From Devosia pacifica (GTDB lineage Bacteria > Pseudomonadota > Alphaproteobacteria > Rhizobiales > Devosiaceae): a DNA stretch of 64,000 nucleotides. Positions 39,342 through 48,273 of the stretch are shown here, piece by piece. The translations under genes and the position numbers were made by a program. The stretch spans positions 62,001 through 126,000 of the forward strand of contig NZ_BMZE01000002.1 of NCBI RefSeq assembly GCF_014652635.1. The letters run 5' to 3'. Every line of letters begins with the position of its first letter. Position 1 is the stretch's first letter. The notes beneath the pieces were generated by a model. That model was not told the origin of the DNA, searched no databases, and saw only the letters and a program-made list of their open reading frames with translations.

Positions 39342-39363
39342 TTAAGCGCTGGCGCTTCGAGCG

Positions 39364-40020
39364 TCAATCTCCAGCGAGCAGCAGTTGTACGCGACTTGCC
39401 AGTGCGTCCGCGCGCAACTCCACTGTCTCGGCTGAAACCGGCCAGGTGCTGATATTGCCCGGATCGAACGCCGGGCCCATCCACTCCTCGTAGACGACCG
39501 CAACCCCCTGATCCGACTGACGAAAGGTCATGATGACGATCTCACCGAGGCCAGCAAGGCTTGGCAGCCTGTCGGCGAACAGCCCGCAAACGAACCCGAG
39601 CGGAGCTAGAGTCTCGCCATCATCGGCGCTGAGCTGGAAGAACCCGGTCAGATCAGGCTGGCACAATTGCGCGTAGCTGAGCATGACGGTTCTGCGATAC
39701 TCGCGAAGCGAACGTTGCGGTTCAAGGGTCAGGCGGGCTGCGAACAGCGCGACGATGTCCTGATCCTCGGTCTCCAGCGGGGAGACCTCAACCAGTGCCT
39801 GACGGGTATCGGCGGTAACCTTGACGTCGAACCGCTCGGTTATTGGCGCTTGTCCAGCTGACCACCATTGGGGGGCCGGCAGAACCAGCTGGTGGTCGAG
39901 GGCCGAAAACACCAGGTCGGATCCGACTTCGCTCAGCGGCGGAGACGGCACCTCCTGCGAAGATGCCGGCAATGCACTTACTGCCGCGATTAGTGCCAAA
40001 CTCAGCGTCAGACGTCTCAC
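39364..40020 (-). CDS. Exported protein of unknown function
   Basis: I choose the GTG at 40020 (GGGAG six bases upstream); it gives 218 residues with a signal peptide, MRRLTLSLALIAAVSALPASSQ. A longer frame to 40140 has non-coding-looking residues before it. The mature protein is acidic with two cysteines (SYAQLCQPD and GFVCGLFAD) that might pair in the periplasm. No family recognised. It lies 22 bases upstream of rbfA on the same strand. Confidence 0.65.
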   Translation of the reverse strand: MRRLTLSLALIAAVSALPASSQEVPSPPLSEVGSDLVFSALDHQLVLPAPQWWSAGQAPITERFDVKVTADTRQALVEVSPLETEDQDIVALFAARLTLEPQRSLREYRRTVMLSYAQLCQPDLTGFFQLSADDGETLAPLGFVCGLFADRLPSLAGLGEIVIMTFRQSDQGVAVVYEEWMGPAFDPGNISTWPVSAETVELRADALASRVQLLLAGD

Positions 40021-40152
40021 ACGCAACTCCCTGCCCGGCATTACCGGGCTGACGTCCTGATTTGGCAATCCCGCCAGGCGATGACAAGCCTCGTGCGAGC
40101 CCGTCTGCCGCTTCCGCCTCGCACTGGAGCAACAGGGCAACAGGTCTTGTGA

Positions 40153-41181
40153 TCAGATGATGATCAGCACGATGGAGGCGGCGTAGAGCAGCAGAACGAT
40201 GGTGCTCTCGAACCCGATATTGGCCGGGCCCGATTTCTGACGCCTGATCAGCCCCAAGAGCAGAACGGCCGTCATCAGAATAGCAATGAGCGCGGTCGTT
40301 CGGTGCTGGTTCGTCATTTCGGCGTAGATCGAGCCACCGTAAAAGACATCCGCGGCACTGAGGAACATCACCTCGAAGGCATTGCCGCCGATGACATCAC
40401 CAACCGCCAGGCTGACGGCGCCGATGCGAACTGCAGCGATGGCGGTGACCAGCTCCGGTAGAGAATTGGCGACTGCGGCAAAGATCGTTCCGACTGCGGT
40501 CTCAGACAGCCCGGTATGATCGACGATCGCGATACTGGCTTCGCCGATTGCATATCCGGCGAGTGCGGTGATGCCGGCATAAAGCAGGAACCGAGACCAC
40601 AGGGAAAGATCCGATTCATCGTCCCCGTCATCAGGTTTCGAGATCGCCTCGCGCGTTTCATCGGTTTCGACAGGCTCCCACATCGGTTGTTTCTGGATGC
40701 CTGACAATTGCCGCAGACCAAACAGATAGGCGATCGGGATCAGGATCGACACCGGATGAACATGCCACAGCGTAAATGCCGGCTGTGCCGAGGCGATGAG
40801 CGGCAGCGACAGGATCGCGACGAGCAGGACCCCTTGTGCCAGCCCCGTGGCGCTTGCCGCCGCATGTTCGAGATTGGCGCGCTTATAGAAAAGGTCGGCC
40901 AGAGCAACGAAGGCGGTTTGTGCTGTGAGGCCGCCCAGCGCATTGCCGATCGAGAGTTGCGCTGCGCCCTGGGCGGCCGTGGTGACCGAAGTTATCGCGC
41001 CCGGCAGAGAGGTCGCTGCGCCGAGAAAAAGGGCGCCCGCGACCACCTCGCCCATACCGGTGCGGTCGGCGAGGCGGTCAGCGAGCCCGGAAATCTTGAA
41101 CCCTGCAAATGTTATGGCTGCAGCAGCCGCAATAAAAACCGCGATGCTGGCCCACAGCGAGAACTGCGAAATATCGACCAT
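40153..41181 (-). CDS. CaCA-type (Na+/Ca2+ exchanger-like) membrane protein
   Basis: A 342-residue membrane protein with two homologous halves of about five helices each, separated by a hydrophilic loop (about 170-205, acidic). The two alpha-repeat motifs are recognisable: GALFLGAATSLPGAITSVTTAA in the first half and GTIFAAVANSLPELVTAIAAVRIG in the second, with GNALGG and GGNAFEVMF after them. The conserved Glu of the first repeat (LPE) is replaced by Gly, while the second keeps it, so transport of Ca2+ by the usual mechanism is doubtful. Start ATG at 41181; the frame to 41220 is the alternative. Confidence 0.8.
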   Translation of the reverse strand: MVDISQFSLWASIAVFIAAAAAITFAGFKISGLADRLADRTGMGEVVAGALFLGAATSLPGAITSVTTAAQGAAQLSIGNALGGLTAQTAFVALADLFYKRANLEHAAASATGLAQGVLLVAILSLPLIASAQPAFTLWHVHPVSILIPIAYLFGLRQLSGIQKQPMWEPVETDETREAISKPDDGDDESDLSLWSRFLLYAGITALAGYAIGEASIAIVDHTGLSETAVGTIFAAVANSLPELVTAIAAVRIGAVSLAVGDVIGGNAFEVMFLSAADVFYGGSIYAEMTNQHRTTALIAILMTAVLLLGLIRRQKSGPANIGFESTIVLLLYAASIVLIII

Positions 41182-41243
41182 GCGTTGCCCCCAAAAATCC
41201 GCAACGCAATCACCCGCCAATGGACCAACCGGATAAACTCAGG

Positions 41244-42269
41244 TTAGGGCGTGACCATTCGTCCGCCTACCATCTGGCCTTCGGGCAACACCCGATGCGG
41301 CGGCTGATGCCCATCCATGAAGGTGCGGATATTGACGATGACCGTCTCGCCCATTTCGATCCGGGCTTCGAGCGTTGCCGATGCCATATGCCCGGTCAGC
41401 ACCACCCGATCGGCATCGGCGAGCGCCAGCAGCCGTGGATCGATGCCCGCTTTGTGCTCGAAAACGTCGAGCGCCGCTCCGCCCAGCCGGCCGGATTCCA
41501 GCTCACCAACGAGCGCTGTCTCGTCGATCAGCTCGGGACGCGACACGTTGACGAGAAAGCTGCCATGGCGCATCCGCGCCAACCTTTGCGCGTTGAGCAT
41601 CCTATGGGTTTCACGGGTCAGGGGCGTATGCAGGGAGACGATATCGACAGCCTCGAGCATGGCATCGAGCGAGTCCCAGTAGCGGGCGTTGAGGGGTTCC
41701 TCGATCGGTGGCGGGCGGCGGCTGCGGGAGAAGTAGTGGATCGACAAGCCGAAGGCGCGGGCGCGCTGCGCAACGGCCGTGCCGATCCGTCCCATGCCGA
41801 CGATTCCGAGCGCCTTGCCGCGCAGCCGCGTGCCCAGCATGGAAGTCGGCGACCAGCCCGGCCAGTGCCGTTCGATCATCAGACGACGATTGTTCTCGAT
41901 CAGCCGACGCGGCAGCGCCATGATCAGCGCCAGCGCCATGTCTGCCGTGTCTTCGGTGAGGACGCTCGGGGTGTTGGTGACAGTCAAACCGGCAGCCCAG
42001 GCGGCCTCGATATCGATGTTGTCGATGCCATTGCCGAACTGGGCGATCAGGCGCACCGTGCGGGGCAGACGCCCGATCAGATCGGCATCGAGCCGATCGG
42101 TGATCGTCGAGACCAGAACGTCCTTGTTTTCGAGACCGTGAAGAAGTTCATCACCGCTGAGCTGGATATCTTCGGCGTTGACATCCGTTTCGAACAGCGT
42201 CGCCATGCGGTCCTCCACGGAGGATGGCAGGCGCCTGGTGACGAGGACGCGCGGGCGAACACCGTTCAT
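41244..42269 (-). CDS. D-isomer 2-hydroxyacid dehydrogenase (glyoxylate/hydroxypyruvate reductase-like)
   Basis: NAD(P)-dependent reductase of 2-oxoacids, 341 residues from the ATG at 42269. The nucleotide-binding domain has GKALGIVGMGRIGTAVAQRARAFG. The catalytic Arg lies in FLVNVSRPELIDE, the Glu near LDVFEHKAGIDP and the His in GHMASATLEARIEMG. The usual ARG-G after the catalytic Arg is here SRP, a small change near the active site. FGNGIDNIDIEAAWAAGLTVTNTP is typical of glyoxylate reductase relatives. Divergent from the SH3-domain gene. Confidence 0.87.
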   Translation of the reverse strand: MNGVRPRVLVTRRLPSSVEDRMATLFETDVNAEDIQLSGDELLHGLENKDVLVSTITDRLDADLIGRLPRTVRLIAQFGNGIDNIDIEAAWAAGLTVTNTPSVLTEDTADMALALIMALPRRLIENNRRLMIERHWPGWSPTSMLGTRLRGKALGIVGMGRIGTAVAQRARAFGLSIHYFSRSRRPPPIEEPLNARYWDSLDAMLEAVDIVSLHTPLTRETHRMLNAQRLARMRHGSFLVNVSRPELIDETALVGELESGRLGGAALDVFEHKAGIDPRLLALADADRVVLTGHMASATLEARIEMGETVIVNIRTFMDGHQPPHRVLPEGQMVGGRMVTP

Positions 42270-42403
42270 CGGCTCTGTCCCCGGCCGCATTCAGGCATTT
42301 CAAGCAAACTGGAGGGCATCATGCGGATCGGCTGCTGCCCCCTTCAGCCACCATTAAGGATCATGCATTAGTGATAGGTCAAAACCGACAAGTCTGCAAA
42401 GCC

Positions 42404-42982
42404 ATGATCGCGATTGTGCGCCAAAAGCGCCGCACGTTTCACCTGACGATTGCCTGCCTGCTCACCTGCCTGATGGCGGTGACTATGCTCGTGTTTACGG
42501 TGCCCGTGAGTATCGCCCAGGACAATCCGAGCGGCCTGGCTTTGCCGCGATTCGCTTCGACCCGCTCGTCCCCGGTCAATGTTCGAGTCGGACCGGGCAC
42601 GCAATACGACGTGGCCTGGATCTACGTCAAAGCCGGCATACCAGTCGAAATCATCCAGGAATTCGATACCTGGCGGCGCATCCGCGACGTCGATGGCGAA
42701 GACGGCTGGGTCCATCAGAACCTTCTGGTCGGCGACCGACGTGGCTATGTCGCCCCATGGGCTGTGGACACGCAGGTTCCCCTACGCAGCGGCCCGGACG
42801 CCAGTGCGACGACACGTGCAGTGCTGACATCCGGAATGCGGGTGCAGGTTTCCGAGTGTGACGGCACATGGTGCGCGGTCCGCGCAAGCAATAGCGGCGC
42901 ATCAAGCGGCCCGACCACCTATTCAGGCTATGTCGAGCAGGACGAATTGTGGGGCGTCTATCAGTCGGAAGTGATCGAGTAG
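42404..42982 (+). CDS. Exported SH3-domain protein
   Basis: A 192-residue exported protein. A hydrophobic signal (about 13-38, IACLLTCLMAVTMLVFTVPVSIA) is followed by one clear bacterial SH3 domain (RSSPVNVRVGPGTQYDVAWIYVKAGIPVEII, GEDGWVHQNLL) and a second, weaker one (QVPLRSGPDASATTRAVLTSGMRVQVSEC). Such domains bind peptidoglycan or metals in the periplasm. A GTG at 42371 with AAGGA upstream would add eleven residues and cannot be ruled out. Convergent with the FhuF-like gene, two bases between stops. Confidence 0.8.
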   Translation: MIAIVRQKRRTFHLTIACLLTCLMAVTMLVFTVPVSIAQDNPSGLALPRFASTRSSPVNVRVGPGTQYDVAWIYVKAGIPVEIIQEFDTWRRIRDVDGEDGWVHQNLLVGDRRGYVAPWAVDTQVPLRSGPDASATTRAVLTSGMRVQVSECDGTWCAVRASNSGASSGPTTYSGYVEQDELWGVYQSEVIE

Positions 42983-42983
42983 G

Positions 42984-43769
42984 TCAGGCGCGTTCCGCAT
43001 CGGCGCGCTGGCGCGCCATACGCACATCGTCTGGCTGCTTCGGGCACGTTGCGCAGTATACGCCGGGCTCGATCAGGTAATCGAGGCAACAGCCTTTGCG
43101 GGCGATCACGAGCACCTCGTGGCCATTGTCGAGATGGATCGATTCGAGGTCGCCGTGCCCTGTCAGCTCCATGGCGGCGAGCCAATGGGCGCAGCGGGCG
43201 CGAATGTCATCCGGCGTCAGATCCGGCCGCCATCGCTGAAGTGAGGTCATCAGCCCCAGCATCCGGTCGGTCAGCAGCCGCAGGGCGGGAATCCGCTTCA
43301 ACCGCGCGAGGGTGTTGGTTTCGGCGTACATGGTGTCGGCCAGTGCGCGGAGCTGGCGGCCCATAGTGTCGATCGCGCGCCATTCGTCTGTAACGGGGCT
43401 GATCTCTCCGGTGAGCCGATAGCCGCCGATATGTATACCCTGGCGGCGTTGCGCCATCTGCGAAAGATCCGGCAAGGCCGCAGCGGTGTGGAGCGCGATC
43501 ACCGACAGGAATGCCGGCTGCCAGATCAGGTTCGTCCACACCCGGACCACCCATAGCGGCCAGCCTGCATCGGGATAGGTGCGGCCAAGATCGGTGTAGA
43601 GCTGGCGAAGCAGCGTGGAGTTGTCTGCACCCGGTCGATACCAGTCCTGCGGCCCCGTTCCGGCCACGCCATCGAAATATCCGGTCAACGCTCGCGCGTG
43701 CTGCGTCAGCGCGGCAGGCGTGTCGATAGCTGATGAATAATCCGACGGTCGAATGATCGCGTGCTGCAT
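42984..43769 (-). CDS. FhuF-like siderophore-iron reductase
   Basis: Cytoplasmic protein that releases iron from siderophores by reduction. The 261 residues (ATG at 43769; the frame runs on to 43835) end in the FhuF signature: Cys227-Cys228, ten residues, Cys239-x-x-Cys242 (KGCCLDYLIEPGVYCATCPKQ), the ligands of its [2Fe-2S] cluster. The rest is weakly conserved, as usual in this family. No siderophore uptake genes are in the window; it is divergent from the ytrA-type regulator with the palindrome at 43841-43862 between them. No clear ribosome-binding site. Confidence 0.8.
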   Translation of the reverse strand: MQHAIIRPSDYSSAIDTPAALTQHARALTGYFDGVAGTGPQDWYRPGADNSTLLRQLYTDLGRTYPDAGWPLWVVRVWTNLIWQPAFLSVIALHTAAALPDLSQMAQRRQGIHIGGYRLTGEISPVTDEWRAIDTMGRQLRALADTMYAETNTLARLKRIPALRLLTDRMLGLMTSLQRWRPDLTPDDIRARCAHWLAAMELTGHGDLESIHLDNGHEVLVIARKGCCLDYLIEPGVYCATCPKQPDDVRMARQRADAERA

Positions 43770-43824
43770 GCAATGCTGATAATTCAGGTCAGGATAAAAC
43801 GCAAATCGCGCTGGTGTATCGCGG

Positions 43825-43862
43825 TTGACACGCACTTATGGTGTGCTACATATGTGGCACAC
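43825..43862 (+). promoter_or_regulatory. Promoter and 22-bp palindromic operator of the YtrA-ABC operon
   Basis: TTGACA (43825-43830, perfect -35) is followed after 16 bases by TACATA (43847-43852). Over the -10 region lies a palindrome at 43841-43862 with outer arms GTGTGC and GCACAC and core ACATATGT; 20 of 22 positions are symmetric. It lies just upstream of the regulator's ribosome-binding site, as expected for an autorepressed GntR/YtrA-type operon. The same site is within 100 bases of the divergent FhuF-like gene. Confidence 0.8.
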
Positions 43863-43878
43863 TATAAAGGCAGGACAC

Positions 43879-44262
43879 ATGGACGATTTCCATGCCGGTC
43901 AACCGATCTTCATCCAAATCCGGCAAAGGCTCATCACGATGATACTCAGCAATGCGGTGGTGGAAGGCGATGCGTTACCCTCAGTGCGTCAGATTGCAGC
44001 AGACCTCTCGGTCAACCCGCTTACAGTGACGCGCGCCTACGATACGCTCGTGGACACTGGCGCAGTAGAAAAGCGTCGCGGGCTCGGCATGTTCGTCGCA
44101 GAGGGCGCGCGCGACATTCTTCTGGCGCAGGAGCGGCGAACGTTTCTTCAAGAGGAGTGGCCGCGAATTGCGGCTCGGATCGCAGCGCTGGAGCTCGACG
44201 CCGATACGCTGCTTGGCGCCATCACCGATGAAAAAGAGAAGGACCCCAGCGATGACCAGTGA
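43879..44262 (+). CDS. GntR-family transcriptional regulator, YtrA subfamily
   Basis: A 127-residue regulator: an N-terminal winged helix (PIFIQIRQRLITMILSNAVVEGDALPSVRQIAADLSVNPLTVTRAYDTLVDTGAVEKRRGLGMFV) and a short helical C-terminal part with no ligand-binding domain, the size and shape of the YtrA subfamily. These regulators control the ABC transporter genes next to them. ATG at 43879 with GCAGGA upstream. Its stop overlaps the ATPase gene start (ATGACCAGTGA), so both are coupled. The palindrome over its promoter is the likely operator. Confidence 0.9.
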   Translation: MDDFHAGQPIFIQIRQRLITMILSNAVVEGDALPSVRQIAADLSVNPLTVTRAYDTLVDTGAVEKRRGLGMFVAEGARDILLAQERRTFLQEEWPRIAARIAALELDADTLLGAITDEKEKDPSDDQ

Positions 44263-45139
44263 AGCAGAGCCGATCATCACGGCGCGGGGGCTGCGCAAGA
44301 AGCTGGGTGGCCGGGAGATCCTTCACGGGCTCGATTTCGATATTCCCGCGGGACGAATCTACGGGCTCGTCGGACATAACGGTGCCGGCAAGACCACGAC
44401 GCTCAATGCCATACTCGGACTGACCAGTTGCGAGGGCAGCATTCGGGTCCTCGGCGAAGATCCATTCGCGCGCCGGGCACAGTTGATGCGCAATGTCGCC
44501 TTTATTTCCGATGTCGCCAGCCTGCCCCGGTTCCTGCGCGTGCGCGAACTGCTGACATTGGTGGCGAACATTCACCCGAGTTTCGATCAGGCCAAGGCGC
44601 GGCAACTGCTCGAAGGCACCGACATTCGCATGCAGGCGCGCGTCAAGGAGTTGTCGAAGGGCATGGTGGCCCAGCTTCACCTGGCTGTTGTGATGGCGAT
44701 CGATGCGAAGCTGCTGGTGCTGGACGAACCGACACTCGGGCTCGATATAACCTACCGAAAGCGGTTCTACCGCCGCCTTCTCGAAGACTACATGACGGAA
44801 GAGCGCACGCTGTTAATCACCACGCACCAGGTCGACGAGATCGAGTTCATGCTCTCCGACATCATGTTCATGCGGGACGGGGATCTGATCCTGCACATGC
44901 AGATGGAAGCAGTGAACGAGAAATTCTCGCAATTGCTGATCTCCGACGCGACGCAGAAAGAGCCTGCGCGGGCGCTTGGACCGGTGTTCGAAGAAACGCG
45001 GTTCGGACAGACGGTGATGGTGTTCGATGGCGTCGACCGACAGGCTCTGTCCGCCTTCGGGCAGGTTTCGACGCCCACGGTATCGGACCTTTTCGTTGCG
45101 CTGATGGAACGCCCGACATCGCCGCGAGGTGAAGCATGA
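44252..45139 (+). CDS. ABC transporter ATP-binding protein (YtrB-like)
   Basis: ATPase of a two-gene ABC system, 295 residues. Walker A GHNGAGKTTTLNAI near residue 39, Q-loop region NVAFISDVASLPRFLRV, signature LSKGMVAQLHLAVVMAI (an SKGM variant of LSGGQ), Walker B LLVLDEPTLGLD and switch His in TTHQVDEIEF. The SKGM variant is typical of the export-type ATPases that travel with YtrA regulators. The ATG overlaps the regulator's stop and its own stop overlaps the permease start (ATGA). Confidence 0.92.
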   Translation: MTSEAEPIITARGLRKKLGGREILHGLDFDIPAGRIYGLVGHNGAGKTTTLNAILGLTSCEGSIRVLGEDPFARRAQLMRNVAFISDVASLPRFLRVRELLTLVANIHPSFDQAKARQLLEGTDIRMQARVKELSKGMVAQLHLAVVMAIDAKLLVLDEPTLGLDITYRKRFYRRLLEDYMTEERTLLITTHQVDEIEFMLSDIMFMRDGDLILHMQMEAVNEKFSQLLISDATQKEPARALGPVFEETRFGQTVMVFDGVDRQALSAFGQVSTPTVSDLFVALMERPTSPRGEA

Positions 45140-46029
45140 AGTCGATGTTGGCATTGATCAAACGTGAATACATCGAGCACAGGGGCGCTTTCGTTATTGC
45201 GCCATTGATCCTCACGGCTCTGGTGTTCGGCGCCATCCTGCTCGGCTTCACAGTCGGGCGAGTCGACGTGCGCTTTTCGGGGAGCGTGTTTCAGCTGAGC
45301 CCGACACTCATCTATGAACGCGCCTTTCTGGTTCTCGGGTTTGCCTGGTCGCTCTATCTCGCCGGCGCCCTGTTCTTTTATGGCGCCGGGAGCTTTTCTG
45401 CCGACAGCCGAAACAATGCGATGCTGTTCTGGAAATCGATGCCGGTCAGCGACCTCAGGATCATGGTAGCCAAGTTCATCGCGGGGCTGACGGTGCTGCC
45501 GGCCAGCATACTCGGCTTTGCGCTGCTCAGCGGGCTTCTGGTCCTGACAGTGATGAGCGTGACCATGGCAATGACCGGGGCGGCCATCGGATCGGTCTTG
45601 CCGATGTTGCTTTCAGGCTTCGGCAAGGTGGCTGCCGCCCTCGCTTTGGCGATGGTAACGCAACTGCTCTGGTACCTGCCGGTCCTCGCCCTGGTCAGCG
45701 CCATGGCAACCCTTGTCGGGCGCTGGGCCGTTCCGGTCACTGCACTTGTCCCATTGATGGTCTCGATACTCGAGTGGGTGGCGTTTGGCGGGCTGAGCCC
45801 GTTCCACACCGCGAGCTGGGCCTATTTGTCCTCACGGCTCGAGACTCTGCTGCCCGAAAGCTATCTCGAGCAGTGGTTCATCGATGAAAGCGCAAGCTTC
45901 AGCCTTGGCCGCTTCACTTCGGAACTGCTGATGCAGATCGACTGGGCGCAGATGCTTGTCGGCTGGCTGCTTGCCGCGGTGCTTGTCTATGCAGCGAGTG
46001 AATATCGCCGACGTTACGTGCTGACCTGA
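45136..46029 (+). CDS. ABC transporter permease (YtrC/ABC-2 type)
   Basis: Membrane partner of the preceding ATPase, 297 residues with about six hydrophobic segments (for example residues 20-42, 70-92, 115-140, 150-180, 190-215 and 270-290). FSADSRNNAMLFWKSMPVSDLRIMVAKFIAG is the cytoplasmic coupling region seen in ABC-2 type exporters (x-F-W-K-S-x-P-V-S). Its substrate is unknown; in Bacillus the related Ytr system responds to cell-wall antibiotics. The operon ends at a 12-bp hairpin shared with pncB. Confidence 0.85.
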   Translation: MKSMLALIKREYIEHRGAFVIAPLILTALVFGAILLGFTVGRVDVRFSGSVFQLSPTLIYERAFLVLGFAWSLYLAGALFFYGAGSFSADSRNNAMLFWKSMPVSDLRIMVAKFIAGLTVLPASILGFALLSGLLVLTVMSVTMAMTGAAIGSVLPMLLSGFGKVAAALALAMVTQLLWYLPVLALVSAMATLVGRWAVPVTALVPLMVSILEWVAFGGLSPFHTASWAYLSSRLETLLPESYLEQWFIDESASFSLGRFTSELLMQIDWAQMLVGWLLAAVLVYAASEYRRRYVLT

Positions 46030-46042
46030 GGCACTGCGAACC

Positions 46043-46071
46043 AAAAGGCGGTCACACCTTGACCGCCTTTT
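46043..46071. terminator. Perfect 12-bp hairpin between the ABC operon and pncB
   Basis: AAAAGGCGGTCA and TGACCGCCTTTT form a perfect 12-bp stem around a 5-base loop. Read on the plus strand it ends in four T residues and closes the YtrA-ABC operon; on the minus strand it ends in T residues too, so it can act for both. It includes the pncB stop codon and its last codons. Confidence 0.75.
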
Positions 46072-47359
46072 CGACCCGCCCGGCTTCGCCGAAAATCCTC
46101 AAATAGCGGGCGATCTCATCAGGGTCGCCCGTCGCCTTGCGAGGGTTGTCGGAGAGCTTTACCGCAGGGCGGCCATTGGCTGAGCTGACCTTGCATACCA
46201 CCGAGATCGGATCGAGCTGCGGATTGGCATCCGGTGCGCATCCTTCGAAATCATTGGTCAGGTTGGTGCCCCAGCCAAATGCCATGCGGACCCGGCCGGA
46301 GAAATGGTTGTAGGCCTGCTCGATCATCTCGACATCGAGCGCATCGGAAAAGATCAGGATCTTGTCGCGCGGATCGCGGCCGCGCTCCTTCCAGAACTCG
46401 ATGATGCGCTCGCCGCCCTCGATCGGCGGGGCGCTATCCGGTCGGAAGCCGGTCCAGTCCGCCACCCAGTCGGGTGCGTGGCGCAGAAATGACTCGGTGC
46501 CGAAAGAATCCGGCAGGACGATCAGCAAATTGCCGCCATAATAGCTGCGCCAGTCCTGCAGCACCCGGTACGGCGCCTCGCGCAGTTCCTCGTCCGAGCG
46601 CGCAAGCGCTGCGATCACCATCGGCAGTTCATGGGCATTGGTGCCGAGCGCCTCGAGATCGGTATCCATCGCCAGCTTGACGTTCGATGTGCCGGTGAAG
46701 TTGTCGCCGATGCCTTCCTTCAGTGCCTCGACGCACCAGCGCTGCCACAGAAACGAATGGCGACGTCGCGTGCCGAAATCGGAGATCCGCAGATCCGGAA
46801 GCTTTTGCAGCCGCTCGACCTTTTCCCACATATGCGCCTTGGCGCGGGCGTAGAGTACATCGAGGGTAAAGGGCCCATAGGCGCGCATCGCAGCACGCGA
46901 GCGCAACTCGTTGATGATGGCGAGCGCCGGAATCTCCCACATCGTGGTCTCGTACCACTTGCCGGCAAACTCCAGTTCGAATTGCCCGTCACGCTTCTCG
47001 AGCCGGTATTCGGGCAGTCGGAAGTCCTCGAGCCAACGCAGGAAGCCGGGCGAAAAGATCTGCTTCGAGCCGTAAAAGCTGTTGCCCGCGAGCCATATCT
47101 GTTCCTGCTTGGTGAAGCGCAATGTACGGGCATAATCAAGCTGGGCGCGCAGTTCGTCGATGTCGATCTCATCGGCCAGACGCACGGATTTGGTACGATT
47201 GATCACTGAGAATGTGACGTCGATATCCGGGTACAGCCCCCAGATCATCTGCAGCATCAAAAGCTTGTAGAAATCCGTGTCGAGCAGCGACCGCACGATC
47301 GGATCGAGCTTGAATGTGTGGTTGTAGACCCGGCGCGCCAGATCGGTATAGATCGCCAT
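46052..47359 (-). CDS. pncB: Nicotinate phosphoribosyltransferase
   Basis: Salvages nicotinate to NAMN for NAD synthesis. The ATG at 47359 (GTGGAGG upstream) gives 435 residues; a GTG at 47374 lies five codons upstream. Family segments include [34 protein letters not shown], the phospho-acceptor His region [36 protein letters not shown] and [17 protein letters not shown]. It matches the bacterial PncB group rather than the NAPRT1-like one. Confidence 0.95.
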   Translation of the reverse strand: MAIYTDLARRVYNHTFKLDPIVRSLLDTDFYKLLMLQMIWGLYPDIDVTFSVINRTKSVRLADEIDIDELRAQLDYARTLRFTKQEQIWLAGNSFYGSKQIFSPGFLRWLEDFRLPEYRLEKRDGQFELEFAGKWYETTMWEIPALAIINELRSRAAMRAYGPFTLDVLYARAKAHMWEKVERLQKLPDLRISDFGTRRRHSFLWQRWCVEALKEGIGDNFTGTSNVKLAMDTDLEALGTNAHELPMVIAALARSDEELREAPYRVLQDWRSYYGGNLLIVLPDSFGTESFLRHAPDWVADWTGFRPDSAPPIEGGERIIEFWKERGRDPRDKILIFSDALDVEMIEQAYNHFSGRVRMAFGWGTNLTNDFEGCAPDANPQLDPISVVCKVSSANGRPAVKLSDNPRKATGDPDEIARYLRIFGEAGRVEKAVKV

Positions 47360-47427
47360 CAGCAGGCCCTCCACTCGCCACGCTTGTTAGCGCAGGCGCG
47401 CTGGCTTGGCCATAGACGGCAGGCACG

Positions 47428-48219
47428 CTAGCCGGAAGCACCCTGTTGCCGGCCCGCATAGTCCAGCGTTGCCATCACCGCCTCGCGCGGGATCCCCTCG
47501 GCGAGGCTGCCGAGATAGTATTCACGGCCTTCCGGATCCGGCTCACGGCCGAGAAACCGCCGGTAGGCGAGCGTAATGAAGTCCGCGTCGGTTTCTGCCC
47601 GCAGCATCGGGTCCGGTTGTGTATCCCTGTCCTTACGGCCAACCACATCGAGCAGCCACTCGTCATGATGGCCCAGGTACTCGACAGTGAACCCGGCGTC
47701 CTCGAGGGCGGCGGATATCGACAGTTCGGTAAAGCCGTTTAGATGGAAATCGCCTTGGTAGCCCTGCGTGCCGAACATGCATTGAAGCAGCACCGCGTGC
47801 TGCTCGACTGATTGGCGCTGCTGCATCAAGCGGCCCAGCGCGATCACGTCCGGCACGCGCAGGTCCAGCAATCCGCCTGGCTTGAGCACCCTGTTCCACT
47901 CGCGCAGAGCCGTCGCACAACGATCGCGGTGAACATGCTCAAGCACATCCTGCGCCAAAGCATAGCTGGCGGTTTTATCGGCGATGTCTCGCAGATCCGT
48001 CACGTCCGAGACGATCTCCGGCCCGTGCCTCTCGTGCATGTCGACGTTCACCCAGCCCGACCGCACATCAAAGCCGCAGCCGAGATTGAGCTTAACGCCA
48101 TCGACAGCATCCGGCGTCGGGCGCTGCGCTACAGCCGGTGCTGCCGTATGGTCCGCCTCAGTCGATCGAGCCGGCAAGACGGTTCTGGCGAGGCGAGACA
48201 AACGGGAGCGCAGTGTCAT
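47428..48219 (-). CDS. SAM-dependent methyltransferase with C-terminal DUF4214-like module
   Basis: A 263-residue two-domain protein. Residues about 40-195 are a class I methyltransferase: KLNLGCGFDVRSGWVNVD (motif I), ALAQDVLEHVHRD and LKPGGLLDLRVPDVIALG; the family is that of predicted sugar/surface-polymer methyltransferases. Residues about 215-255 (FITLAYRRFLGREPDPEGREYYLGSLAEGIPREAVM) match the DUF4214 module, the same module found in the divergent neighbour at 48370. The target of methylation is unknown; its N-terminus is a short basic stretch without a signal peptide. Confidence 0.82.
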   Translation of the reverse strand: MTLRSRLSRLARTVLPARSTEADHTAAPAVAQRPTPDAVDGVKLNLGCGFDVRSGWVNVDMHERHGPEIVSDVTDLRDIADKTASYALAQDVLEHVHRDRCATALREWNRVLKPGGLLDLRVPDVIALGRLMQQRQSVEQHAVLLQCMFGTQGYQGDFHLNGFTELSISAALEDAGFTVEYLGHHDEWLLDVVGRKDRDTQPDPMLRAETDADFITLAYRRFLGREPDPEGREYYLGSLAEGIPREAVMATLDYAGRQQGASG

Positions 48220-48273
48220 GAATCCTCAGCTTTGCCAGAAACAACGCCCCGCTAGCACAAGGACCGCAGGAAT

